Assembly (NCBI GenBank): GCA_022497155.1
Contig: MU385713.1
Span: forward strand, 1,449,494 to 1,513,493
Reading direction: 5' to 3'
Length of the DNA stretch: 64,000 bases
Source: Whalleya microplaca
Lineage: Eukaryota; Ascomycota; Sordariomycetes; Xylariales; Xylariaceae
Shown in pieces: positions 1 to 10,800 of this stretch. Position 1 is the stretch's first letter. The number at the start of each line of letters is the position of its first letter. The position numbers were made by a program, and so were the translations under genes. The notes beneath the pieces are model-generated. The model searched no databases. It saw nothing but the letters and a program-made list of their open reading frames with translations, and was not told the origin of the DNA.

Positions 1-688
1 CTTCATACTAGGCTCTTGCCTAGTGAGAACAAAGAAAAGAAGGAAATAAGATATATTCTCTAAGTCTTCTGCATGCTGCATTGTGATACTTGAAAGATCT
101 ACCTCTGCTTCTCCCTTTTGCCCTTTATGGTAGCCCCTAAGGTCCTGTCCAAGACTTATTCATGACAGTCAAAGGCTGACGTTAGACCGTAGCCCCAAAG
201 TCTAGTAGAATAATTTCATATTTCAGCCAGTGATCCTGACACCTACTGTCGATAGGAACCCCAGCTATGTCCACAATCCTGACAACTTATGTTTTACTAG
301 GTTGCCGTAGACAGGAACATCCTCACCTCCATGAAAAGCTGTCGCTACTGTTGCCAATCTACAGACGCACTTGCCAGGCACCAAAAGCTAGTAAACAAGA
401 TACCTGAGCAACCAATTCAGTGCCAAGTCAACCTTTGCAATTGCATCTGAGAAACCAGACAGTTTGTGGATGGGCAAGAACGGGAACTGTGTACCTCAAA
501 CGACACATCTCCTACCTGCTCGGCCTACTTGAACTTTGCCCACCTACCTCTTTGCAACTTCTCCTTCCTAACTACCTCAAAGTATTTGAACTATTCACCT
601 ATCTACCCTCTGCATCAAGTACTTCATCTTACTCGACTATTCGACTATTCTTTTATCTATCTACACATTCAGTACCTCAACCGTCAAG
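1..688. other. Upstream region and leader of the Myb-like gene
   Basis: No recognisable gene before the start codon at 689. From about 500 to 688 the + strand is rich in C and T with short runs such as CTACCTC and TCGACTATTCGACTATTC, as in fungal core promoters and 5' leaders. Open frames here are short and overlap in different frames without domain content, so I read this as promoter and untranslated leader. Confidence 0.5.
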
Positions 689-1577
689 ATGCCTCCGCTA
701 GATACCGAGTCTCAGTTCAAGTTCCTCATCGCGTGCATCAAGCACTCAACCGCAGGCAAAGTAAGTTGTCCCATTGCTATCCAGGGCCACATAACATAAC
801 ATAAGAAGAGGCCACTGGGCAGCTTTTACTGACTTCTATCAGGTCGACTTCGGTGAAGTCGCTAAAGAATGCGAGATTGTCACCAAGGGTGCGGCGTAAG
901 TTACTTCTCCTTCTAGTCCTAGTACTCGAATGCCACTATATCATATATTAGAACTGACCATATCCGTATTTTGCAGTGCCAAGAGATATGAGCGTTTGAT
1001 GAAGGCCCATGGTATCGCCCCGGGCAGCAGCTCCACCTCCCTCAAGAAGGAGTCCAAGGACTCCAAGGACGGTGTCAAGACCCGCGCCCCCAACAAGAAG
1101 CGCAAGCTTGCCGCCGTTGACGAGGATGCCGGTGATATCGATGAGCCCGTGAAGAAGGAAATCAAAGGTGAAGTCAAATACGAAGATGCAGCTATCGTGA
1201 AGGCGGAGCTCGAGAACAGCGGCGTAGCGCCTGCTATTGGTACTACGCCCGCGAATGCGCCGACGCCTCAGCCCGGGACTCCGACGCCTTCCTCCAATGC
1301 TCAGAATGACGACGACGACGAGTTGCTCCTCATCTGCGCCACGGAGAAGCGCGATGAAGGCCACGTCCCGGTCTACGGCGGCGGTCACCACCATTCGCAC
1401 TCGCACTCGCCTGCTCCGACTATCCCGGGGATCCACTCTTTTGATTACGCTGCTAATATGGCCTTCCCTCAACAGATCACGCCGGCGTCGAGAATGGCAT
1501 CGTCGCATAATTCCCTCCCCTACGGCTTCCCCGCTGGAAACTGGATGTACCCCCACGACACACACGGTTACCTTTAG
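689..1577 (+). CDS. Small Myb-like DNA-binding domain protein, three exons
   Basis: Predicted 241-residue protein from exons 689-760, 843-895 and 977-1577. Both introns start GTAAG and end AG, and joining them keeps one frame. The N-terminal ~55 residues (begins MPPLDTESQFKFLIACIKHS, then VDFGEVAKECEIV and KRYERLMKAHGI) match the short Myb/SANT-like domain common in small fungal nuclear proteins. A basic patch NKKRKL near residues 75-85 looks like a nuclear localisation signal. The rest is low complexity: acidic/lysine stretches, a TPxP-rich segment, four consecutive Asp residues and a histidine-serine run (HHHSHSHS). The start is chosen because it opens the domain directly after a pyrimidine-rich leader. 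The last exon is long and carries the disordered tail. Function beyond likely DNA or chromatin binding is inference; no target is evident. Confidence 0.82.
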
Positions 1578-4500
1578 CATACAACATCATGTCATCAACT
1601 TTCGAGGAGGATCTTCTGCGAGCATGGTTCTGCATTTTCGTGGTATGTATCCTCCGTCGACCCACTTTTATCGAGCTTGAGCTAACCTAGCATGTACAGG
1701 TCTGGTCTGGGGTACAGTGGTTGAGCACCGAGGTTGGGGGGCATCGTCTTTTACTTGTTGTTACACCAAGATCCTATCGAGCACTCTAGTACCGAGGCAT
1801 TATTGCAGGCTACGGTCATATCTTCATCCTCCTTATTAGGCTCGAGTTAGGAATTAAAGTCTCGTTGCCGAATTTGCGACTTCTTGCGTTCCGTGACACT
1901 GCCGCTCCATATGTTTGACAGAATTTCGACCCAAGTCAACTGCGCTAGCCCATGGCAGTATCAAGTGCAATCCAATTGCAGAGAATGCATCTTGATGGGG
2001 ATCCGACATGTTCTCGGTCCGCTATCCGGCATAATCTACAACGACAACATCATCAACATGGTAGGCAATCAACTTGTAGCGTAGAGTTTGCTCTATTGTG
2101 TAGTCAATGAGTCGCCTTACTCTGCCTCTGATTGCTGTATTTCACAGCGCAGATGCCTATCGTCCGCATAGCCTGGAGGCTATCCTTTCTATTCACTTGG
2201 GAATTAGAATGCATCATGGCCCACACATAGTTAACATAGCATTAGCTATCCTGTCTGCTCGACCTCCACTATGCACAAGCTTTTCAACTCTTTTTTGAAT
2301 GCGTAATGCTTGCTGGTCCGTATTTATGGCATGCGCTCGCATATCTGTTCAATTGCTCAGGTACCCTGTCGGCTTTTGGATCCACCAAAACAAGAACGGT
2401 TCAACATATGGGAAGTTAGGACGCATCGGACGAACAAGTTCTGCGAAGAACTGAAATAACTATAAATTGACCGAGAATGGTGCACCTGCGCCTTTGATAT
2501 CATCTGCACTATGATAGCTATAGATCCAACATCATGGATCCTTCTTCGTCTTACACTTTAAGTACCGTCCAATCTGATCTCCTCGTCCTAAGCCGAACGT
2601 GAGACGGTATCTATGCTCGCAGTATCTCACCCTAGGCTTTTACCTATTCCAACGAATCTGCCTGCGATACTTTATGTCAGATCCTACAACTTCGATGTTT
2701 TCTCGGCCCGTCACCTAGAGGTAGTCAGTCATACGACGAAGGGAACCAAGAACTTTACCCCAACTGCTTCTTCGATATTGATTTTCGTGGCTGACGGTTA
2801 GCCTTGGCCTAGATTTCGGATTCGGACTCGCAGCCCCTCCGCATAAATGAATTTCGTGTTCGGCCTGTCGCTCCGCCTTAGTCAAGGACTGCCCCCCTCG
2901 CGTGCTCGAAGCCAGTATCCAAAATCGTCAAAATGATTTTCTAGCGCTTCCATTGCCACCGGTATTGCTGAGAACAATGTTCGGGGTCCCTATCGACGGG
3001 AATAGCTTTTCTTGAATGAAGGCGCGGATACGTGAAGGAGAAATAGCCAAGCCAACATTTCCACCCCGTCGCATTTCGTCCTTCTTCGGCCAACTTCAGG
3101 CATTGCCATTCTTTCAATCGTAGCATTGTTTCGGTCTTTCAATATCGCAGAATATGTGAAGCTCGTCTCTTCCCAATATTGCTATGCCATGTCCTGGCGA
3201 TTGCGACGCTCTACGCTTCCATTACGTATTTGACTTAGGCGAGGGGGTCTGCGAATGTAGCTTGCGGTGATAGATGGGATGATATCTCGAATAGGACTGG
3301 GGAGATATCAGTATAGAACAAACAGATCAAATAATCGCACCGTATAGAGAGCAAGGTGCCAACAGTAATACATTCCCATCTTGAATACCTTCTTCGCGCC
3401 GATTAGCCAACCTTGCATTATGCGCATCGTGATGATTGGAGATACTGAATTGGGACGTGTTATTCTACCATGGTGCATCATTGTTGACTTAATCATTCCA
3501 TGCTGTCACCACTCTATCACCCTGCAGTTGAAGCCATGCCTGACTACCGTCTGCGTACCACTTGACCAAATGCTCTTGTAGATTTCTGATGGCTGTCGAC
3601 TCCCCGCCGCATCAGCTCGCGCTCTATATCTCGTTCTCGTCCATGCCATGGCACATGTCCTTGGCTAACGTACTGGTAATTTGGTGATGCTTCCCATGAT
3701 GCACCTACGCGAGGTGTCGATTGCTCGTATATATGTTGTTATGAACATAGATTCGACGTCGGACGAAATATACAGTCTTTTCTATCCGCAACGGTGAAAT
3801 AGAGTTCCTATATGCCTGGACTTGCTGGCGACTGGGAGGAGGAAAGCGCTGTAGCCGTGCCTTGCTGTCGTCAGTGTCAGCCGATGATGTTGATAATTCA
3901 AGCATTCAATTTGATAGACACAACGACAGCATTGGGATCGCACGTTTCTTCTAGTCCCTCTATTGTCTCTTGTAGTGATCGTCTTCTACAGACAGGTGCT
4001 TATACGAAGCCGTCGCTGCCTTGCCGTCACTCCCCATGTTGACTACACTACCATAGATAATCCGAAGCCTTACTTTTCTTGGACTTCCAAAGCATCATTG
4101 CAGAAGGTTGTATATTCATGCGAGGCTTTAGTGTCCTCACTCTAGTCAGCTTACTCGAATTGTAACAAATACGCCGATCAGCCTCCCTTTGCTTGATGAC
4201 CACATTGGACGTCTCTTGCAATACCCATGTGTCTGCGACAGCCATCGCCGTCATGGAACCGTACCGAGACTCGCCAATGGATTATCTACTAACATTCTTG
4301 CAAATCTTGGAGTAAGGTATTGTAGCACGCATGAAGACTTCAGGCCTACTCGCGCCTATTTTCTAACTTCACGAAGACGAATAGATAGATTTAACTCATC
4401 AGCCTAGTCGTTGGTGCTGATGTCTACAGCCCAGCATCATTGTTGCCAAATCCCAAGAGGAGTCACTCCATAATCACCTACCACTCTTTTGCGGCATCTC

Positions 4501-4589
4501 CCTGTCGCCTTCGAATGCCTCCGGCGTTCGAAATATCAACGTCAAGCTTCCCTTCATTGGACACCAAAAGAACGTCGGGAGATCAAGGC
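1578..4589. other. Intergenic region without a recognisable gene
   Basis: About 3 kb of normal base composition. A possible 3'-UTR intron of the preceding gene lies at about 1641-1699 (GTATGT donor, CTAAC branch site, TACAG acceptor). The remaining open frames are under 80 codons on both strands and show no domain, signal peptide or splice structure I can defend. The sequence may be old decayed repeat, but I cannot align it to anything else in the window. Confidence 0.4.
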
Positions 4590-4816
4590 ATGAAATTCAT
4601 TACTAGGAATCTCTACATATTCTTGCTTGCCGCGGCAGCCCCGTTCACCGCTACAGTTGTCCTTGCCAACAGCCATTCATCTTATCGTAAGTACATAGCA
4701 TGCAGGATTCAGTTGCACGACACAGAAAAGATGGGCGGTAGATACTAATGCTTCTCATAGATAGGATCACTACCCACTGTGGTGCTAGCTGCAGCGCGCG
4801 ATTCCGCCACCGATAA
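4590..4816 (+). CDS. Candidate small secreted protein, two exons
   Basis: Predicted 50-residue product from exons 4590-4686 and 4761-4816. The start MKFITRNLYIFLLAAAAPF is a textbook secretion signal: a basic n-region, a hydrophobic core and small residues near a likely cleavage point after VVLANS. Donor GTAAGT at 4687, a TACTAAT branch site and a CATAG acceptor at 4760 define the intron, and the frame then closes at TAA 4816. The mature part would be about 20-25 residues with two cysteines, very short for an effector or hydrophobin. No homologue is recognised. It could be a chance signal-peptide-like frame or the remnant of a longer gene; the good splice signals are the main support. Confidence 0.4.
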
Positions 4817-6360
4817 CGAGATGCGTGCCCGTATCCCGAACGCTACACTCTATCTGCTGATGGTCTTTCATAGGCTGCCAATTGATACCATGGTTCTCTT
4901 TACGTTTATGGTATCAGAGGCGTAAGGCCAATCAAGCCATCCGAAGACGACATACGCTTGCGACACAATACACAATGCCTTCCCAGTACATAGTTCGGAC
5001 AGCACAAACACGATTTACTAGCAATCAACCATGACATCTGACAAACAATTGTATTGAACCCTGACCGAGGGCTGGTGGCTGCACTGCGGCTAACACTGCG
5101 ATATGTTATTGCTACTACTTCTGGGTGGTCTCCCAAATGCATATATGCGGAGGCGGCACCAAGATACTTCCATTCACTGATTCCAGGAATTTAGATTGCA
5201 TTGTCAAGATTGATTGCGCCTTCCTGCCATTGTCTTATTTTTAGTGTCTCGGGTCTTCCCGAGATCTGACTGCCAAGAGATCATCGGTGCGATGTGGGTC
5301 TCACCCGCACTTCACCTGTCGCTCACTTGATTGGGTGACAATGAGCCTCAAGGTGGGGACCCGTGCCAATTCCAACTTCATCGCATCGAGCCGCATGGTA
5401 TAAGCGACAAAACTGGGCAGCTTACCAGCACAATACAATGGCTACGGTTTAAATTGACATACGATATTCTATGGAATTATAGCATTATGTGCGACGACAA
5501 TAATGATGTCTCAACTCTTCACGTATGTCTCTTCACGAATACGTAGTATTATAGCAGCTCTACCATAGCGGCTTCTCTTGCGCTAGAAGGGCCTTTGAAA
5601 CACGGAGGGTCCTCCAAGAATCATCAGAGTACTAGATTCAAGGACTGTGGTAATGGTAGAAGATTCATAGGCAATCTTGTCAAACTTTGGCCGTGATCCT
5701 ATATATATGATACGAGGTATCAGCTCTGCGGAGAACTATCGAGATAAAAGATTCAGAACTACCAGACCCAGATTCCCCACCTCCTTCATGATTACGGCAG
5801 TTAATAAGAGTAGCGATGGAAGGTCACGGAATTTCAGGAGCATTGTGGGCTGCTAGGTTGATATTATCAAGTGACTCGACTTCATCGTCACATCCCAATG
5901 GTATCTTACATGCGAGATAAACCTAAACGAATTTTCTTGCGTGGTATATTAGTAGCAAGTCATGACATGGATCATTAAGACTGGCAGCATGTACTGGATA
6001 GCTAACGAGGGAGTCCATAGACAGCCAATTATTGTTCAGATGTTCAGGGCACATCAACGTAGGTAATTATCAAATGTCTTGATATCCAAGGGAGACGATA
6101 TAAACTATTTTACACATCCTGTCTGAAACAGGCAGTTGCTGTATGCGTGATGTGATATCATGAGCATATAATAGGCGTGGGAAACAGGTGCTATAGGCTT
6201 CCTGCCACCGGGGGCTCTAGTAGCTAAGCAAACATGCAACATCTGGAAGGCGTATGATACCTAGGTACTCATACCTATTGCCGAGCAACTAAAGTGGCAG
6301 AATTACAGGTGGTGTATGAGAAATGGAGTGGCAGAATCTGTTTGCCTACACCGCTTTCCC
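4817..6360. other. Intergenic region without a recognisable gene
   Basis: No supported coding frame, RNA gene or repeat seen. Base composition is normal to slightly AT-rich, with short frames only. Confidence 0.4.
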
Positions 6361-7192
6361 TCGGGTGCTTAAGGTTGATTTCCTCCCACCCCAAGATTCC
6401 TTCTTCCCTCCTCTCCTTCAACAACTTCATTCAGAGAACCACACTCAAGAATCCCATCTTGAACTGTGATTAACTGAAGTTGCCACGCAATTCATCCTCC
6501 ATTCTCAAGGTCAGTGATTAACTCCAAGCATATTCCTCGTCTGTTCCTTTTCTCCCTCGCCTTGACATCCTCTTCTTCGTCACTTCCATCATCACCCATC
6601 TCGCATTCACCTCACTTTGCACCTGGGCCTTACATCGGGTTAATTTATTCTGCCACTTTGATTGCCCCACCGCTTTTCTCCCACCTTCAGTCTGCAAATA
6701 CCCTTCCCCCTCCAACCCAAATTCTCTCTTCCTCCCTCTTCCCTTCAACATTTCCTTCCCACCTGCAATCATCTCTCCTCGTCCTCCAGAGATACTGGTA
6801 CGTACTCTTCCTCCCATCCAGCCCTACCCCTCCATCTCAACTGCACAATACTTTCAATTGTTTTCTCCCTGCTGCACACATAACAAAAACAAAAATTTAC
6901 CCACTTCCCATTCACCCACAACATAGCCCCACTTTTCTTCTAGAAACACACAATAGCACAACCCATCTACCTTCCCACTCCCACACACTCCTACAAAAAT
7001 AAATCCAACTCCCACCTCCATCCACCTTTAATATTTTTTTCTTCATCCGACACCCATACTCGTACTCTTCCATCAACCTGCACCAACCTGCATCAACTTC
7101 CATCAACAACATTTGATTACTAACACAACATCCAGACAACATCAAGGAAATACCCAAAGCAACCCAACACCACCATTCCCCAACTTGTCATC
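6361..7192 (+). promoter_or_regulatory. Long pyrimidine-rich promoter/leader of the 7193 gene
   Basis: Around 800 bases in which the + strand is strongly biased to C and T (CCTCTTCTTCG, CTCCCACCTTC, ACACACTCC), ending with repeated CATCAAC motifs before the start codon. This is the look of a strong fungal promoter and transcript leader. A 162-codon open frame at 6514-7002 is a by-product of the TC/AC-rich bias (Ser, Pro, Leu, Thr only) and is not called a gene. Confidence 0.55.
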
Positions 7193-8544
7193 ATGTCGTA
7201 AGTACTAGTCCAATATTCCAACATCTACATCCATGTTGACTAACATTTTACCATAGTCCTTTCATGAACAAGTTCACCAAGGACGTCCCTAAGGACTCCT
7301 CCCGCAACTCTGCCGGATCCCTGGATTCCGGTGTGGCCATGGGCCAGAACGGCCAGAGTATGTTCTACTTTCACATAGCTCACTTTACTGACATTGAATA
7401 CCTTGCTGATCGTGTTGTTCTAGATGCCACCGTCACCCTCAACTTCGACGGCCCCGACAGTCAGAATGCTGTTGTCGGCCTCACCTTCGCTGAGATCACG
7501 ATGATGGCTGGCGAGCTTGCTGCTGCTCGTCGCGAGGGCCGCTTCCCTACTACCTCGGCTCCCGTTCATGACCCTCGTATCGTCTTTGAGGACTACTTGC
7601 GTCTTATGGCCCTCAACAATGCTCGCGGTGGTGCTGCTCCCGAGGAGTGGAACCGCATGGCCAATGTCGTGGAGTTGATGGTCAACATCACCCGTGAGAT
7701 TCGCCACCGTGATGAGGTCCGTGGCGAGGAATCCTTCGATGGCAATGTCAACGCTCATGTCAACAACATGATGAGCGGTGTCGATGCAGAGAGCCACCTC
7801 TACCGCATTGTTCAGCACGCTGTTCACTTTGCCGTCAACAACGGATCTGGCCAGGAGGGCGCTACTCTTACTGGTGCCAACATGGCTGCGCTGTTGGATA
7901 GAATCCGCGGTGTCGTTCGTGAGATGGCCACTCAGGGTGATCATGGCATTCGGGATGTCAACATGGACAATGTCATCGACGATGTCTTCGGCATCATTGA
8001 CCAAGCTCTTACTGACCCTACTGGTCCTCTCAACAAGAATGTAAACAAGTTGGGTGGAGAGGTCAAGAACCTTGGTGGACATATCAACAGCCTTGATCAC
8101 ATCGCCCACGGACAAGCTGCTCAGCTCGATGCTGTTGCCGGTCACGCCAAAGCTATTGATGGCCATGTCAATGCCTTAGGCAACAACATCAACTCCATGG
8201 GAACTCTCATCCACTCGACTAACACCAACGTCAATGCGCTGGGTACTCAGCTCAACATTCTTCAGACCATCATCAACATGGTTCCCCAGATGGTTGCTCG
8301 CGCTCTTGATGAGATGCTTCCCCAGGCTGTTCAAGGTTCCTTTGGTCCTCTCCTGCAGGCAATCGAGGCTCGCCTGGGTGTTGTTCTCCCCGTTGGTGGT
8401 ACCGCTGTCGCTTCTCAGGGCAAGAAGAAGGGTGCCAAGAAGTCCAAGTCCCGCAAGTTCTTCGGCTCTGGATTCTTCGGTTTCTTCAAGAAGCATGGCG
8501 GCAACAACGGTCGCGGCCCTGGTGCTGGCTCTGCCACAGTCTAA
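7193..8544 (+). CDS. Uncharacterised protein with NVNxLG heptad-like repeats and a basic C-terminus
   Basis: Predicted 408 residues from exons 7193-7197, 7257-7357 and 7424-8544. The first exon holds only ATGTC; GTAAGT follows at once and the frame resumes as MSPFMNKFTKD after CATAG. The second intron (7358-7423, GTATGT to TTCTAG) is 66 nt, in frame and stop-free, so a retained-intron form would add 22 residues. Residues about 238-327 carry repeated units of the type N-V-N-x-L-G and H-I-N-S-L-D with hydrophobics every seven, suggesting a long amphipathic helix or coiled coil. The final 40 residues are Lys-rich (KKKGAKKSKSRK) then Phe/Gly-rich (FFGSGFFGFFKK). No catalytic motif, signal peptide or membrane span. 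Codon use is GC-ending, as in a well-expressed gene. A structural or scaffold role is only a guess. Confidence 0.8.
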
Positions 8545-10430
8545 ACCTAGTACATCATCTCCCTTTTACCTGTGATCACCCAATTGGTATGGACTTCATT
8601 TCAGATCGGAACGAGATCTTGGACGCACTCAAGGTATTACCATATGGATACAGGTATGGAGAAATACTAGTGGTATGTATCCCACGTCCTAGTCTACCTA
8701 GACAGCTAACTGACGATCTTCTCTCTAGTTTCTAGGTAGATTTTGCGGGTTTCATGGATCGGGGTTTATGGATCACGCTGCGCTGTCTTAGGGTTCACTA
8801 TCGGGCGGAGTCATGATACCCAGGGAGCAGGAGGTCCGATAAGTAGATAGATACATATGAACAGCTTCTACCAACACATAAACCTGCTTTTGATCGTGAT
8901 CGTCATCGTGAACTTTGGCTTGTGGTGTTTTCCCCACCGAGTCCCTCTCCATACAAGCCGTGAGGCTTGATTCATGACTTGCTTCGCAGGCTCTCAATGT
9001 CCCTATCCTAGCTTGTATCGTTGCAGCAGTCAGCGACACGACATAGCATTAGTAAATATGTGATAGTCCTTGTGGCATTCCCGACATGGAGGGCTGAAGT
9101 TGCCTCCGCTTATCAAGCTCTAGTCTCCATATGACGCAAACCTACACGATTTTGGTAACAAAATAATCACTATTTTCCTGTTCTGGTGGTTGGTCTGCTG
9201 TGCAGCGACTTCATAAGAGATATATACAACCATAATGAATATTGATTGAGTAACACAAATATATTATCCTGTATTCTCTGGAGTATCGTCTCCAGTTTAC
9301 TTTTCTAACATCACTGCCGTCCCGTGTCTGGCGAACCTTCTTTATTGCCGCCTCTGCCTAGGTTGGGACTAGGAGGCAGCATAGGATCAAAAGATTCTAA
9401 TCTAGGAATTGGGAACGAACGAAGCATATCCTTGAAGAACGTAATACCTAGTGCCAGTGTTACACCCGAATAATCATCGAGTTTTGAATATCCTGCGAGT
9501 GAAGTCAACAGACCTACATGTGGATGCAGGCCCTAGAGATCTGCACAACTTTAGCTTAGTAAGCCAAGGGAAGTACAGCACTCTCGACTGGTACAGTATT
9601 CCAGGGCCTAAGCTGCATTTTGTTTGGCGTGTGTAGTACTATGATTGACCTGCTCGGACGTAGTATATATATCTATTGATATCTAAACGACTCGAACCCT
9701 AGAGGCGATATTTCTAAGCTTAGGTATCGCAAAATATCATGCTGATGGATCCCTGGGCCATGTAATCCAGCACATCCTATATAATCCCTACCAGCCTTGA
9801 CGAACCTTTCATCCCCGACCCTCTTTGACATAGCAACTTCCACTTGATGATGGAGTTCATCGCGTACAACCTACCTATACTGAGCACTTATTCGCAAGAG
9901 AATGACCGAGCCGCATTGCCTCTCTCGAAGACATCTCCAAAGTATATGTTGTCACCTCTTATGGTAGTACTGAACCCATCTCCTCAAATCGCTGTTCGGA
10001 ATAGAGACAAAAGTGGCAAAATGTTGATACTAGTCACTATGGGGGAGCTTAAATCACCGGCTTCTCGATTGTGTCTGGCGAGCCACGATGGCTGCTACAA
10101 GAACCTGAGTTAACCTCATGATGATACGAAATCTCGGAGACTGAAGGAACGAAGACCTGGACCCGTCATTCTCGAGGTGAAGCTAAGCCTACTACCGAAA
10201 CGAAGCAGGGTGGAGAGCAGTCTTTGTTATCTTATATACAGAAAGGTTGTTTGCCATTGAACCTTGAGTTAGATTCTTTGTGCAACAACCATATTGTTTT
10301 ACGACCTCATGCGCTTACTTCATGACGTATAAACTATGGGATACCTCGGATTCAGGGACCGGAGTGGAGATGAAGTAGAGAACAGATCCTCTACAGTAAA
10401 TCATCATGGCGTGTCGAAGTCGAACGGAAA
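8545..10430. other. 3' region and intergenic DNA
   Basis: After the stop at 8544, GTATGTATCC at about 8673 with CTAAC and an acceptor CTCTCTAG near 8728 could be a 3'-UTR intron. No further gene is supported up to 10.4 kb; open frames are short and domain-free. Confidence 0.4.
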
Positions 10431-10439
10431 CAATACTCA

Positions 10440-10800
10440 TGGATGCTGATCTCGATCCTTGTTGGCCGTTTTCCCCCATCGGCTGTTATTGAACGGATAC
10501 TCGTTGATATTGGCCCCCAGGGACTGAGGCCGAGTATCCTATATTGTAGCGCTCACGAAGAACATTATTACCCGAGGATTCGTAAGCGTAACGAGATCTG
10601 CGGTTCGAAAGCCGATTTCGGTAACCCAACGAACGACATCGTAGCGGAGAGCCACCTTTACAGCAGTACTCGGTATACCGTTCCATTCGCAATCAACAAT
10701 GGAGCTGAGCTAGCAAGTGTATCTCTTCATCGGCACCTGAAAATTGTAGGCATTCCTTCGTTGACTCGGGTTCACTCTTCGGAGTATTCAGGATAGCGCT
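10440..10800 (+). pseudogene. Possible decayed partial copy of the 7193 gene
   Basis: Short collinear blocks resemble the middle of the 7193 gene: AGAGCCACCTTTACAGCA (about 10,648) against AGAGCCACCTCTACCGCA (7790), ATTCGTAAGCGTAACGAGAT against ATTCGCCACCGTGATGAGGT, and ATCAACAATGG against GTCAACAACGG, in the same order and roughly the same spacing. In translation AESHLY is kept, followed by a diverged FAINNG. The flanks have no alignable similarity, no start codon or splicing is conserved, and the remaining frame is not gene-like. Many differences are transitions, consistent with an old RIP-mutated duplicate, but the match is weak enough to need an alignment score. Confidence 0.45.

Noticed and set aside
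941..1580. Minus-strand open frames opposite the Myb-like gene
   Set aside because: Shadows of the long last exon; no domains and no splice support.
6514..7002. 162-codon open frame upstream of 7193
   Set aside because: Low-complexity Ser/Pro/Leu/His translation of a pyrimidine-rich leader.
7420..8166. 248-codon minus-strand open frame opposite the 7193 gene
   Set aside because: Mirrors the codon pattern of the real gene on the other strand; no recognisable product.
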